From Mesostigma viride (taxonomy: Eukaryota; Streptophyta; Mesostigmatophyceae; Mesostigmatales; Mesostigmataceae): a stretch of 64,000 nucleotides of DNA. Shown here piece by piece: positions 23,101 through 34,519 of the stretch. Numbering within the stretch: position 1 is the stretch's first letter; the number at the start of each line of letters is the position of its first letter. The stretch is from NCBI GenBank assembly GCA_009746045.1, contig RPFO01000163.1:64001-128000 (forward strand), in the 5' to 3' direction. The position numbers and the translations under genes are program-made. Under the pieces are notes generated by a model that saw nothing but the letters and a program-made list of their open reading frames with translations, searched no databases and was not told the DNA's origin.

Positions 23101-26100
23101 GTGCCAAGATCTACGTGCACATGTACTGGGCGCTCACCAAGCCACCCGTGCGGATGAAGAAGGTATGCGGGTGGCGTGCTCGCAAACAAGGTATGCGGGC
23201 GCACTTGTGGTCAGATATAACTTTGAAGAGGGCGCTGCCAGCACCAAGTGGGGTGCATGGGGTCGTGCGTCAAAGCGGGGTGCCGAAGGCATGCGCGTGC
23301 ATGGGGCCATGGGGCAAACAAAGAGTTTTGGGAGGTTGCGGGCACATGGGTTTGTGGGCTTGTGGGGTGGCGAGCGCAACCCCAAGTCCAAAACAATATA
23401 ATTAAAAATTAACAAGATGATGAGTAAAATAACAAGATGATAAGTTAATACATATGGGCAGTGGGTTTTCCTATTAGCGTTGGGAATGTCCTCAGTCGGA
23501 CAGGACAGTGGGCGGTAGGATGCGCAGTGCATGGCTCTGGAGTGCTAGCATAAGCACAACAGGAATGTCTAGAGTATCCTACTCGTATGTACACAGCAAG
23601 CACCAGGGGGCTGGAATTATACTCGGCGTTCTAGCACCTAAAGCTCAGCCCAGCGTGGTAAAGACTCAGCCCAGCCCGGTGAAGCTCAGCACTGCGTGGT
23701 AAGATTCAGCACTGCATGGTGAAACATGGCACGGCGTGGCTTTGGGACCTAATGATACATGGACAAGACGAGGGTGCTTACTAGAACTCGGCACAGCGTG
23801 GCCCTGGGAGCCTGTTGAAGCCTGACCTTGACAGGGCAGGACAGGGCAGGGCGGGGCATGGCATGGCAGGGCAGGACAGGGCAGGACAGGGCAGGGCAGG
23901 GCAGGGCAGGGCAGGGCGGGGCGGGGCGGGGCGGGGCGGGGCGGGGCGGGGCGGGGCGGGGCGGGCGGGGCGGGGCGGGGCGGGCGGGGCGGGGCGGGGC
24001 GGGGCGGGGCGGGGCGGGCGGGGCGGGCGGGGCGGGGCGGGCGGGGCGGGGCGGGGCGGGGCGGGGCGGGGCGGGGCGGGGCGGGGCGGGGCGGGGCGGG
24101 GCGGGGCGGGGCGGGGCGGGGCGGGGCGGGGCGGGGCGGGGCGGGGCGGGGCGAGGCGGGGCGGGGCAACCTGTGTGAAATGTGGACCTTGCCGTGCGAT
24201 GCCACCCTTGACCCTTGCCTCATATTTGTGAACTTGCCTCGCGCGTTCTTGGGCACCCCCCTGCAGGAGGTGGCCAAGATCTCTGGCGGCTTTCTGGGTA
24301 TCAGCCTCGCGCTGCACATCTGTGGCGAGGTGGACATCTATGGATTCCAGGTGACGTTTGGCAGCACTTGGTGATGCTCGCATGCATGCTTTCTTCTCAC
24401 TAACAGTTATGGGTTCTTCTCACTAATGATGATGGGCTCCGCTCACTAATGACGATGCCTGCTGTGTGGCCACCAGCACCAATAACCTCAATGCCTGCAT
24501 GCGTGCTGTGTGCTCACCAGCACCAGCCTCGCATTTTTTCCTTATGATTGCAGCAGCCAGCTGTACCGGCAGCAGCGTCAAAATTGTGTCCCCCTCAAAC
24601 AATATTTCTGGTTGTGCTGCCTTTCCGATGATTACAATTGATGCATGCTATCAAAATTGTTGCCAGTATTCAATTTATGGGACAGGCTGGTCACCCATAA
24701 GGACTATCTCTCAAGACGCTTTGGTATGTACTGCTGTGTTGACCTCCTTACACTGTATGGCTACCGCCGTTCGCTTACAATGTCATTCGCAAGCCTTGGC
24801 CTAAGAGAATCATCTGCCACAATGAACAGTTCCCACTACTGAGTTGTGGCACCTGGTCACAATGATGCAGCCAATATGGTTAGTGCTATCAGACTGCTGT
24901 TTATGAAATCATAGTAATGATGCAGCCAATATGGTTAGTGCTATCAGACTGCTGTTTATGAAATCATAGTAGCTGGCCTTGGTACCACGGCCCCGCGTGC
25001 GTCACGAGGAAGGGCTGGTGAGAAATGGGAAGGGGGGACATCAATAAAGAGCAGCTTCTGTCCTGCTTGCCTCTTTCACTTTGCCCTTTCACTTGGCACA
25101 TTTGCTTGGCTCAGTTGCTTGGCTCCTTTTTGCCTCGTCTATGTGCATGGTGCATGTTTTTAAATTGGCCTCTCTTGTGCTTTTCTTGTAGCTGTATTAA
25201 ATCATCTCTACTCATTTATTTATCTACCAAATAACAATATAAGCTATGGAGCTCTGGTTCGCTCTAGTCTGCATACTTGCCAACGTCTTGCTCACTCGCT
25301 GGCTGTTGATATTCTCTGCTGCCCGATGGCCAATCTGCGGTGTTCGCTGGAGACAGGGCACCGCGGGGCACTACTACGCCAAGAAACAGAAGAACACCAA
25401 CAGGGTGAGCTATCTGAGTTGATCATTTTGGTGGGACAAGTTTCTTTCGAAGTGTAATTTTGTTGCGATGATCAAGATTGACGTAACAGGAAGGCAAGGG
25501 ACGACAGAGCAAGCACTGAAATATAGGAACGCCAACTGCTTGGGCCTCGGCTCAATGCGCTTGGCTGATTTGGCGCTGCCGTGGGTCGAAGGGATTTGGT
25601 GACATCCGACTAGTTTCCGGCCAACATGAAACCAAGGGACTCCGTAACGTTATGCTCCTTACCGGTTCAGGATACCTGTTGTAGTTTCATGTTGGCAACA
25701 TGGCAGCCACAATTGATTCCACCAGCTGTCCCATCCTGTGGTTTTTCACGTATCCTGTTCCATGCTGCACCTGAGTCGTGTTTTCTCAAGTATCCAACTG
25801 TCCGTGGCATACCTACGGTCGCCATGGAGCCTGCCGTGGATTGTGCTTGGATTAGGCCTCCCTCTAGCGTGGCCTCTTGTTGGTTACGGTTTGCCTTGCT
25901 TCCTGATGTCCTTGTTGGCTGCAAAGGCCCCAGGGAGTTGCTACGTAGCACATGCTGCGACACGGGACTATTCCACAGCAGTAAAGAGTGCCTCCTGACT
26001 AGCACCTCCTTACTAGATTCCTCCTTACTAAAACCTCCTTGACTGGTATTCCTTACTAGATTCCTTCTTACTAGACTCCTTCCTAGTACCTCCTTACCAG

Positions 26101-26528
26101 ATTCCTCCTCACTAGCCGGTATCTCCTTACCAGATGCCTCCGTAGCTCTGCCAGCATGTGCCATGGGCTGCGAGCGCCTGTGTAGAAACAGCACAAACGA
26201 TACAAACGCCTGGGACCTGCTGCATTTAGATTGCCCCCAATGCCATCTGCAAACTGCGGGCTTTACAGCTCTCTGTTTCGTTGTGCTTTCACGTGAGCTA
26301 ATAACCTCTTACCCGAGTAACTGGGCCCTGTTATTAAAATGCAGCTAGCACATGCCCTGGACACTGTATGAATGGTGTGATAACTTGGGTACCTTGTGGC
26401 TGCAGCACCGGGCGCCCAAGCCGTTCCAGCAGCGCCACAGCTGGAAGTATGAGAAGGACTGCCTCAAGTACCTGGCAAGCCTGCATTCCCCTCGCCCAGG
26501 GATGCCCAGAATACGAGTATGGACTTGA
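14034..26528 (+). CDS. Sialyltransferase-like glycosyltransferase (GT29), 7 exons, giant acidic stem
   Basis: Inferred exons are 14034-14142, 14728-19418, 20615-20761, 23082-23162, 24267-24350, 25357-25404 and 26406-26528. They join in phase at GT-AG sites to about 1,760 residues. Exon 1 encodes a short basic N-terminus and a hydrophobic anchor (residues 7-27), the type II Golgi topology of this family. Residues ~38-1390 are a Glu/Asp/Gly-rich stem, followed by a basic Pro/Lys stretch and a Cys-rich module (1465-1497). The catalytic part has an L motif at 1563-1600 (SCAVVGSSG...IRINDAPTKG), an S motif at 1683-1703 (GGFLG...CGEVDIYGF), HYY at 1709-1711 and a VS-type HSWKYE at 1731-1736. Cys1564 and Cys1695 fit the conserved disulphide. 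The expected role is sugar transfer from a CMP-linked donor in the Golgi; whether the donor is sialic acid, Kdo or another acid sugar cannot be read. Exons 1 and 6 are the least certain. A single-exon start at ATG 14715 would lose the anchor. Confidence 0.85.
15890..16120 (+). repeat. (GATGGG)n in-frame hexamer repeat in the GT29 stem
   Basis: About 30 copies of GGGGAT lie inside exon 2 and encode a Gly-Asp dipeptide run (roughly residues 425-500). Length changes by whole units keep the frame. Confidence 0.95.
19430..19800. repeat. Poly-G and G-rich tracts in GT29 intron 2
   Basis: Right after the exon 2 donor are runs of G interrupted by A, then (at 19728-19796) GGGGCGGGG-type units. Both are strong G-quadruplex candidates on the sense strand. 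Confidence 0.85.
20030..20420. repeat. (TC)n microsatellite and ~63-bp tandem repeat
   Basis: A CT dinucleotide run at 20080-20124 with flanking TG runs precedes about three copies of a ~63-bp unit containing 'ctactgtctctttcccttgt' and 'ttcgttctcatgtaatgcta'. All lie in GT29 intron 2. Confidence 0.9.
21778..22912. repeat. 14-bp minisatellite, ~80 copies, in GT29 intron 3
   Basis: The unit is CCGCCTCATCTTAA with a fixed CTCAT core and two variable slots: C(C/T/-)GCC or CCTCC before it, and CTTAA, CTTGA, CTTCA, CTAAA or CGCAA after it. Period 14 is maintained for about 1.13 kb. Confidence 0.97.
23826..24169. repeat. (GGGGC)n satellite in GT29 intron 4
   Basis: A block of about 340 bp starts with GGGCA variants and becomes nearly pure GGGGC pentamers, with occasional 4-bp units. 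It lies about 100 bp upstream of exon 5, on the sense strand as G-rich. Confidence 0.96.
24849..24970. repeat. Tandem duplication of ~57 bp in GT29 intron 5
   Basis: The segment beginning 'aatgatgcagccaatatggt' and ending 'tatgaaatcatagt' occurs twice in direct succession. Confidence 0.9.
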
Positions 26529-27119
26529 CCATAGAATCCATTCTCCAGATTTCTGGCCTGCGCTGGTTGTCTCATTGAGACAGTGATCACTATCCTGGTC
26601 TCATTGATAGAATCCGTCCATTTATGACATGTACTGGCCCTGCCCCCAGCCTCGTTTACCCCACATGCTACTCAATTGCAATAGGGGTCGGCATGTGAAG
26701 CGGTAGTGGCCTGCACGTTGGCAACGAAAGATACGGATACCACGCCTGGCTGCTCAAGGAGGCGTTTGTGCTGTTGTCCCACAGGTTTTCTGTACGTCTT
26801 TTTCAGGACATGAACTCACAGCGGGAATGATGGCGGTCGCAGAACAGCATGTACCGCCATCCCAAGCTGGAATTAATTGTGGACGCGATGTCCCACTGAG
26901 GTGGACAAACCGCTAGTGTGTGTGTGCTTCAGAGTTGTAACATCTAGGACTAAGCTTCGCAAGGGAAGTATCTTCCAGAAGGGGTCGCTATGCCCAGTCA
27001 CAGTGCTCTTTCCTGCATGCAGGGGCCAGCTGAGAGATGCCAGAATTTTGATGTGCGACCATGGAGGGTGATTTTGCCGTGCATGAGAAATTGTGGCTGT
27101 GCAAATTTTACGTCCAGAG
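26529..27119. other. GT29 3' UTR and intergenic DNA
   Basis: This follows the GT29 stop. A short stretch (26535-26580, 'gatttctggcctgcgctggt') is shared with 40632-40668 and may be a SINE remnant. A TGTAA, the poly(A) signal used by many green algae, occurs at about 26936-26940. Its use here is inference. Confidence 0.4.
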
Positions 27120-27335
27120 TGAGGGCCATCTTAGACAGTCAGCATGTGTGTGACGGTCGGTTGGGGCCCCACGCGTGACCAAATTTGGCAACCATAGTGA
27201 TTCGGGCCGCAGTGCCCGCACCACCCTGTAACTAGAAGCTGGACCGCTCGCTACACCCATCCCATTCCATTTGAATCCCGCTGAGGACTCATCAATGAGA
27301 CAACCAGCGCTTACGCTCACGTGATGCAGTCTACG
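27120..27335 (+). mobile_element. Diverged LINE family R 3' fragment
   Basis: This contains recognisable but mutated blocks of the R end ('gtgattcgggccgcagtgcc', 'ccctgtaactag', 'gctgaggactcat', 'tcacgtgatgcagtc'). It is older than the copies at 2.9-3.9 kb. Confidence 0.6.
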
Positions 27336-27639
27336 TGCGTGATGCTGAAATGCAGCTGCGCTGAAAAGCTCTGTAATTGTTATAAAATATATAAGTGTGT
27401 CGGTATCCATATGTACGACCTTCAACTTTTAAGTAATGTGTTTGCAGCTGTGCATTCTTCTAGCATGTTCATCGCCTCGCAGATCAATTGTGCACATGAA
27501 TTGGCGACCGTCATGACATTGAATGTGGGCACAACATCACGTACGATCAATCTAATACTACTATTACGTTAGTGAATGCATTAATGAATTTACACGTCGA
27601 TCGAAAATTACTAAGGCAGGGCCGTCCCGTCCCGTTCCC

Positions 27640-27925
27640 GTAATTAATTAATTAATTAATTAAGAACATAACTCCCATTGGGAGCTTATGTAACACATAG
27701 CCCTGAGAGGGCGGGGGGCATATGGTTTGTAATACATTCTGAGCTACAACCTGCAGGTGGGGCCGGGATGTATATGGGTGCACTTGTAAGGTGCACCTGC
27801 ACCACCCATGATGTATCATACCGGCCTTATAGGCCTGGCATGGGGTGGAAGATTATTATGGCTAGGCAATGGCTAGGGCATGCCATCTCAGCAGAGAGCA
27901 ACTCTCTGCATGGGCAAAGCATTAA
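27640..27925 (-). mobile_element. LINE 3' end of family A/B type, inverted
   Basis: It starts with a (TTAA)n tail, followed on the complement by the CTCC...GGAG hairpin, the 'agggctatgtgttaca' block, 'cctgcaggt' and 'gagttgctctctgctgagat'. Only 3' UTR is present. Confidence 0.7.
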
Positions 27926-27967
27926 TTAAATTAAATTAAATTATCACATGACTCCGTTGGGAGATCA
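27926..27967 (-). mobile_element. Stub of a family D 3' end
   Basis: A TTTAA-type tail and about 25 bp of the family D terminus remain. The rest is cut by the TTAA element that starts at 27972. Confidence 0.5.
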
Positions 27968-29680
27968 TTAACCCTTAAACCGTACTCGGTCCGATTTGAA
28001 GGACTGAGTTTTTCTCAGTCCTAAAAATCGGACCGAGTTTGTGGCAGAACTAGCTATAATTCTAGCAAACGTTTGAATATTCTGTTTGGACCAAATTCGA
28101 GATCTAGATTTGTACTTTCACGTACACCCCTGGTTTACTACTTTTGGACACCTGGACAGGGACCTACGGTCAAGGAAAGTAGGGGGGGTACCATGGCCAA
28201 ACGAGGACGACGTGAATAAAAATTATTAACGTCCGCAGCTATGGTGGCACAAACAACTGACTGGGGCGAGAGCATGGCTTGACGTATTCGACTGAAACTT
28301 TGTAGGCATCATCCCTAAGTCTTGTAAATGCTATATGCGTAGCCGTGCAACATTTACAAATGCCTAGATATGTCTCGAGGTTAGGTGGCGGCGCAGCAAA
28401 TCGCGTGAGCGGCCAGGCGATGACAGTGCAAGCTGTACTTGTTGCTCGGCAGGAAATGTTCGGATTTTTGCGCATGGATGAGTTAGTTACGTCGTTCCTA
28501 GCACAGTCGATCATCAATGGCGGCCAGGACATGCTTGCGGCTACGTTCATGGGTAGGCGTGCTAGCTCCTGCAAACAAGGTAATCTGTGGTTTCGACCAG
28601 GTACGTTTTAGCCTTTTATCATGTCTCAGTGACCGCGCATGTGTCATATATTGTTTCGATACCAGTCTTGGGGCTATAATCGAGGCTTTATGACTGTCTT
28701 TTTGTTGTTTTATTGCTTCTGTGCATAGGCTTGTGATGGTTGGGTAGTAATGTTACCTCGGCCAGGTTTTGGACGAGTTTTGATTGCTTTTAGCGTATGC
28801 TACAACATTAATGTCGGTATAACGACAGATATCGTTTGTCATAATGTTCAGTTTGATGATACGATGCTTTCCGTTGCTTAAACAACTCAGGGCGAGTGTT
28901 TTTCTGCCCAGTTCTAGGCATGCATGCTGGCCAAGTCCGCTTTCTTTTTGTGAGTTTGCTGTGTGTTAGAGACATAGAGATGCCTGGGATCTGCTTGCAT
29001 TGAAGCATCAGCAAGTTGCTTATTTGGTTTCTTTCCTTTTTCCTTGTATTTTGAAGTTGTTTGTAGCGTGTAGGGTACATTGGTAGTAAGCTCCTTGCAT
29101 GTGCCTTCTACACGTGCTTTATGCCCAATGGCACTAGATTTGCAATATTATAGAGCATGAGCTGCTGTTTTATATGCTGGAAATGTGTTGGAGGATGCAA
29201 GTGTGGCCAGCTATGATGTTTTGTGCCACAATGGGAAAGGAAACCAAAACGGTAGTGCTAGCCAACCACCCCCCAAAAACTTGGTCCTATTTTTAGGACT
29301 GAGCTATTTTGGGATTTTTGCTAGCTAGCTTGTGCAGTTCTGTAGCATGTCATGTTGTGAATGCATTGATGGCATGCCTGTGATATAAACTAACTGCCTT
29401 TGAAATTCCAGGGCCTATATATTTGTATAAGTGGTCCATATTGCATGATGTATGTCTCAAATCCCATTTTTCCGTACCCCCCTGGGGTTGGCGCTATTTA
29501 TAGCACCCAAAAGTCAAAGATATGGGACCAGTGGCATGTCCCCAAAGAAATTCAACATAAATGCATGCTTGGTACCAAGGGGTAGCCAGAAATTGTTTTT
29601 AGGCCATAGAGAAACATATGTGCGAAGATGTGCAACTCAGTCCGATTTTTAGGACTGAGTTGCTACGGTTTAAGGGTTAA
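27968..29680. mobile_element. TTAA-flanked DNA transposon, non-autonomous (piggyBac-like ends)
   Basis: Inside TTAA duplications at 27968-27971 and 29677-29680, the ends read CCCTTAAACCGTA on the left and its complement (tacggtttaaggg) on the right. Subterminal 'gtccgattt...aggactgagt' blocks are also inverted. The TTAACCCTT start is typical of piggyBac-type ends. The 1.7-kb interior has no transposase. An 88-codon open frame (28345-28611) ends in a possible splice donor and is unrecognised. A diverged inverted relative lies at 49113-50829. Confidence 0.75.
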
Positions 29681-29689
29681 TGAATTAAT

Positions 29690-31790
29690 TAGGAACATAA
29701 CTCCGTTGAGAGTATTTGTAGCACATAGCCCTTGAGATTTAGGCATGATTTAGGCATGATTTAGGCATGATGCAGACGAGCCACGAGCCACGAGCCACGA
29801 GCCACGAGCCACGAGCCACGAGGTAGCCATGGCTGACGGCGGAGCTCATAACTTTCACGTTTGAGCACCGAATTTTAGCCGTGAATATCACAATCGATGC
29901 GTCTTTCTACGTGACGCACATGCTGATATAATTTTCCGAAGCTATTACGCAATATACGATGAGCAAACGCCTCTCGACGCAACGCAGCCTGGCGGCTGCG
30001 CTCGGCAATGAAAATCCGCCTGCAGCTTCGGCTGCAGCTTCGCCCACCGGCCCAGACGGCAACGGTGACACTAGTCGTGCACTGGTGCTCGCCCAGCCCC
30101 CCGGGCTTGCCTCGCCATCTGCATCGCCTGAACCTAAGCGCAGTCGCTCTGCTGAGCCGCACTGGGACGCGATCGCCTTTGACATCAACGAACCAGGCTA
30201 CTGGACTCGCCGCCCATCCGCCTTCATGGAAGATGTGTTTTTCGGCACGCACGCCTCGCTTGTAGCCCTGTGCGCGCACCTCACGTCCCACAACCGCGGC
30301 CGCTGGCCTGGTGATGGCCAGCTTGCCGACCCCGATCACGCTCTCCCAATCGTTCACCGCATGAATCGCCCCAAGCTCCAACGCTACGCCCTCAGCTCCC
30401 TCCTTGGACGCTCCGAAGCCGTGATCTGGGCTTCCCCACCGCCCCCCCCCACCTTTCCCACCGAAGCCACCATCCGCACCCTCCTTAAGGAAGCTTTCGA
30501 GCAGCACGTGACCCCCCTTGCCACAGATGTGGCGGCATTGGGAGGCACGCTGGCTGCTGAGCTCCCTCACATTTCCACCACCATCACCTCCACCTCCACC
30601 CTCCTCGCCTCCACCTCCACCGCCTCCACCGACTCCATCACCGCCCAGCTCCGCGACATCGACCAGCGTCTTAAGGATAATGCCATCGCTATCGAGGTCC
30701 TGCAGAACACCGCAGGCCTCACCGCCCAGACGTTGAAGGACATTAATTGCCGCCAAGCCAGCCCCTGCTGGCCTGGCCGGCGATGCTCCTCCGGCCCATC
30801 ACGACCTGGGCGGACAACATACCACCTCCACCACCTCCGCCGTCGCAGCCCAGCTCCAGCGGCAGACGCTTGACCTCCACGAGGAGGCCGAGCTCGCCAA
30901 GGGCAGCCTCAAGGCCATCCTCAAGAACTTCGACATGGTGGAAGGTGAGAATTCCGAAAAGCTTGCACGTGCGTTTGAGAGCAAAATCCTTGCACGCATG
31001 GGCCTCCTTGGTGAGATTAAGCTGACCGCCCACCGCCTCCCCCGCGCGCGGGGTAAGGCAGGGGCGCCTCCGCTTCTTCTCATCTTTGAGACCGGCCCCG
31101 CGGACAAGATTTCGTTTCTCAGACGCCGCAAGCGGCTCGAGAACACTCCCTTCACCGTGGACGACGACTTGACCGGTTGACCCTGGCGCAGCAACAACGG
31201 TGACGGGAGCTATGGCCGACCTACCTCCACCTCCGGCAGACCAAGGCGGCGGGCCAGCTGGTGTACTGGAAGGGGGCGGGCATCTACGTCGGCCACAAGC
31301 CCTGGCACGCGACCCCCTCGACCACCGCGGCCCCAGCGACTCCAGAAGCCCCGGCCTAGCTAGGAGAATACAGCAGCAGTAGTGTAGAATAGTTAGACAG
31401 TGGCCTTGTACATGCCCGCCTACTACAGGCACTATACCAGCTGAGGCCTAGCCTTTTTAGTCATGTACATGTGTGCCTATGATGAGCCACCCTCCAGATG
31501 ATGCCTAGCTCTATGCCGTGCCCATGCAGGGAGTAACTTTCTGCTGAGACGCCGTGCCCTATAGCTTCTGTATATAGCTATGCTGATCTTCCCCCCCATG
31601 ACAGGCTCCCACTTAGCTGGGCATAGCTTGAAGATCATGGGGCTGCAAGAGCCCTGGTGCACCTAGAGCAAGGGTCGTTTACATTCTCACCCTTGCATGC
31701 AGGAAGTAGCGTAGAATATATGATAGGCCATATGCCCCTTCTCTGGGCTATGTGCTACATATACTCCCAACGGAGTTGTGTTCCTAATCG
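29690..31790 (+). mobile_element. Half-LINE family B with 5' leader
   Basis: The leader has about six copies of a 10-bp 'cgagccacga' repeat (29776-29822), then 'ggctgacggcggagctcata', which matches the leaders of family A (46262) and LINE R (53680). ORF1 opens at 29959 and runs to about 30745: a Pro/Ser-rich N-terminus, a VFFGTHASLVALC segment and a Thr/Ser-rich helical region. It continues after a frame break at 30935-31180 (RRM-like part, TPFTVDDDLT) and ends with VYWKGAGIYVGHKPW near 31359. A 3' UTR follows directly, with the hairpin ACTCC-CAAC-GGAGT at 31763-31776. The TTAA tail is missing at the right edge. There is no ORF2. Confidence 0.8.
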
Positions 31791-32749
31791 GTGTTGTCTG
31801 AACGTAGTTTCTTTATAATAGATGAGAATGAACGCCGCTATGTGAGTGGTACTACGGGACGGTGGGCCTTGGGCTGGACCGGTTCCATGACTCAGTTAGA
31901 ATTAGTTGGCCAGTTTTGTATGGCCATTTCTAGTTCGTTAAGTTAAGTAGCAATTAAGTTACTGTTGCTGACGGCTCATGAGGCGAGCCCGGGCTACGCC
32001 GCCCTAAAGTGCCATTTGCACGATGTTCTAGGTCTCTTTTTCTTGTAATCGGATGTATGGGGTATGGGTATGGCGGATTACAAGAAATTTAATGCTGCCC
32101 TAATCGCGTCAGCCTTTTTGGCTGCCGGTGGCCGATTAGAGATGGCGCGTGACTGACATAGCATGAACAGTCACGTGACTGTGAAAAAGAAATTAACATT
32201 ACCCTCGTTGGTTTTCTCCCCGCAGCTGGGTTCTTGGCCGACGAGAGACTATAAAATACTTCGCGTTTGCCTGCGCGTGGCACCTGTACGGAACTCTGAA
32301 ACCATGAGTAAGTTTTCCGTGCCACGCTGCAGTGCCTACCGCTTTGCTGCGGAATGTCGCAGCAGGAGGGGTGGCATGCCCGGGGAAGATTTCCTGGAAC
32401 CGCGGTACCAGAGAGGGTTGTCCCAGGGGCTGACGGTGGTGGATTTTTGCGGGGCCCATGGTTAACCGCGGGGTTTGAGGGTCAAAAACTTGCCGGTGGC
32501 GGTTCGTGGGCCCTGGGTGATCAGAACCGTGGTTTACTACGTGCCAGTAGAAAACTGCCACGTGTAATATGTTAGACTAGGGCTGTACGTCACGCCGGGT
32601 TGGCTCAGGACCGTGGTAGCCTATGGACCAGTAGAAGTATGCCACGTGGATAATGTTGTAGGTACTGTACCTGTGCCTGCATGCCACGTGGCTTTTACTG
32701 GCCGCCACGTGCGAAGTCACTTGAACCATCAGGCGCATGCCACGTCATC

Positions 32750-33445
32750 ATGTGCATCATGTGTGCGTCAGGGCTAACTCACACGGGTCGCGATCCGTAG
32801 TTCGTGAGCACTCTTGTCATGCGTGGCAGGAATCTTCTCACGGCGTCGGCAGATAGTGCCGGAAAACGGGCATGGTTCGCGGGAAATCGTGTCGCGACCC
32901 ATGTTCGCGAGCGAAAAGTCCACGTGTCCGTGAATCGAACCTAACAAGTGCGAAAAAGACCTGAAAGTACGGGAATTAATGGTACGAATTCAGTCGGCGT
33001 AGAACCAGTACGGCAGGGTGCTGAAGAAAACTGGACAGCTTCGATCCAGCGAAGCCGGTCTCGCCAGGTAGAATTTAGTATCGTCCAGTAAAGACAAATA
33101 ATCACTGGATACACCCGAATAATCGCGGAATACGATATCGTAGATATCCCGCTGTATGTGTAAATCCAAGGACAGGTGGCGACAACGAGGAGATTGAGGA
33201 GGAGTGCGGAAAAGAGCGAAAAGTGCGGAAACGCCAGCACAAAAGGTACTGTGAACCAATCTTTATCTATCTGAACAATCCGAACGCCCGCGACCCGCCG
33301 TGTGAGTGCGACCGGTTCGTCAACCAATTTCTGTTCCACGAGGCAGAAAGTTCGATGCCACTCGGCAAAGCGGTTCGCGCCATGACCGTACGAACCACGG
33401 ATCGCGACCCGTGTGAGTTGGCCCTCAGGTGTGTGCATCATGTGG
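32750..33445. repeat. Inverted repeat pair, ~55-bp arms
   Basis: 'ctcacacgggtcgcgatccg' at about 32780 and its near-complement 'cggatcgcgacccgtgtgag' at about 33399 are the cores of ~55-bp arms that include 'gcatcatgtg' on the outside. About 560 bp separate the arms. This may be a foldback or MITE-like element. Confidence 0.65.
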
Positions 33446-33828
33446 GTTTGTTTTGAGGGCTGTTGCCACGTGGCAGAATAATGGAGTACGGAGAGAGAAG
33501 AATAGTAGTATAATGTTCAGTTTAGTGGGTAGTAGGGATAGTTACCGCAAATAGGAGTCCGAGGGGGTAACCATGGTACCGGCTCTCGGGCTTGCCGGCG
33601 GCGGCCGGCGGGTACCATGGTCCTGGACGCTACCGTGGTACCAGCAGCGTTGGGTGCCGGTTGCGGTCCACGCGTCATGGTTGGACCGCGGGCCCGGCCT
33701 TTTTTGTCCGGCGGTGGTGGTTTTTGTGACCGCGGACCCTTGGCTGGATGCCACCCCTCCTGTCGCAGCAGGGTTGCAGTTCCTGACTGCTGTCAGACTG
33801 CCGAAGGAAGGGTGGTCGGGTTACTTTA

Positions 33829-34519
33829 GGGGGCACTAGGGCTGGCACATCCGGGTCTTTTCTCGACCCGGTCACGAACACGAACACCTGGGAGAGTGCC
33901 CGAACCCGAACACGAACATGTTCAGTACATTGCCAGGTGACCCGAACACGAACACGAACACGAACATGTACTGTTTAGGGTTAAGTGACCCGAACCCGAA
34001 CCCGAACATTACCCGAACATTTTACCGAACACGAACAATTCATTAAATAAACTATAATAAGTGAGAAACTATACATAGTTTGTTGTCACTAGCTTTTCCT
34101 TAAATACATTATATACTATTAATGATTACGTAATCATTACCTGAACTAGTCCGGTCGTGCTTAGACAATATTCTACAGACTACAACCGTACAACAGCTTT
34201 GCTCTTGCCAGCGTGTCGGCGGACTAAAATCTAAGGCCTTTTCATCAGAGAATCGTTGCCGAGTCGGCTCACTGGATGGTACTACAAGGATTCCGCCAGA
34301 AAATGTTCGGTACCGGGTCAGAGGCGAACATGTTCGCCCGGTTCCCAGGGTGACCCGAATACGGACACGAACATGTTCTGAAAGTTTCCAGGTGACCCTA
34401 ACCCGAACAGCACATGTTCGGCCGAACATTTTTGCCGACCCGAACACCGCACATGTTCGGTATCCGCCCAAACATGTCCGTGTTCGGTATGCGGCGGATG
34501 TGCCAGCCCTAGTGGGCAC
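33829..34519. mobile_element. hAT-like MITE, 675 bp
   Basis: Terminal inverted repeats begin TAGGGCTGGCACATCCG (33837 onward, and the complement ending at 34511). They are flanked by an 8-bp duplication with one mismatch (ggggGCAC-type at 33829-33836, gtgggcac at 34512-34519). TIRs of the TAGGGnTGGCA form with 8-bp duplications are typical of the hAT superfamily. The interior is made of 'cccgaacacgaacacgaaca' subterminal repeats in both orientations and has no coding capacity. Confidence 0.8.

Noticed and set aside
23666-24383. Pro-Ala-Arg and Gly-Arg-Ala repeat open frames at 23.7-24.4 kb
   Set aside because: They are produced by the (GGGGC)n block in a GT29 intron.
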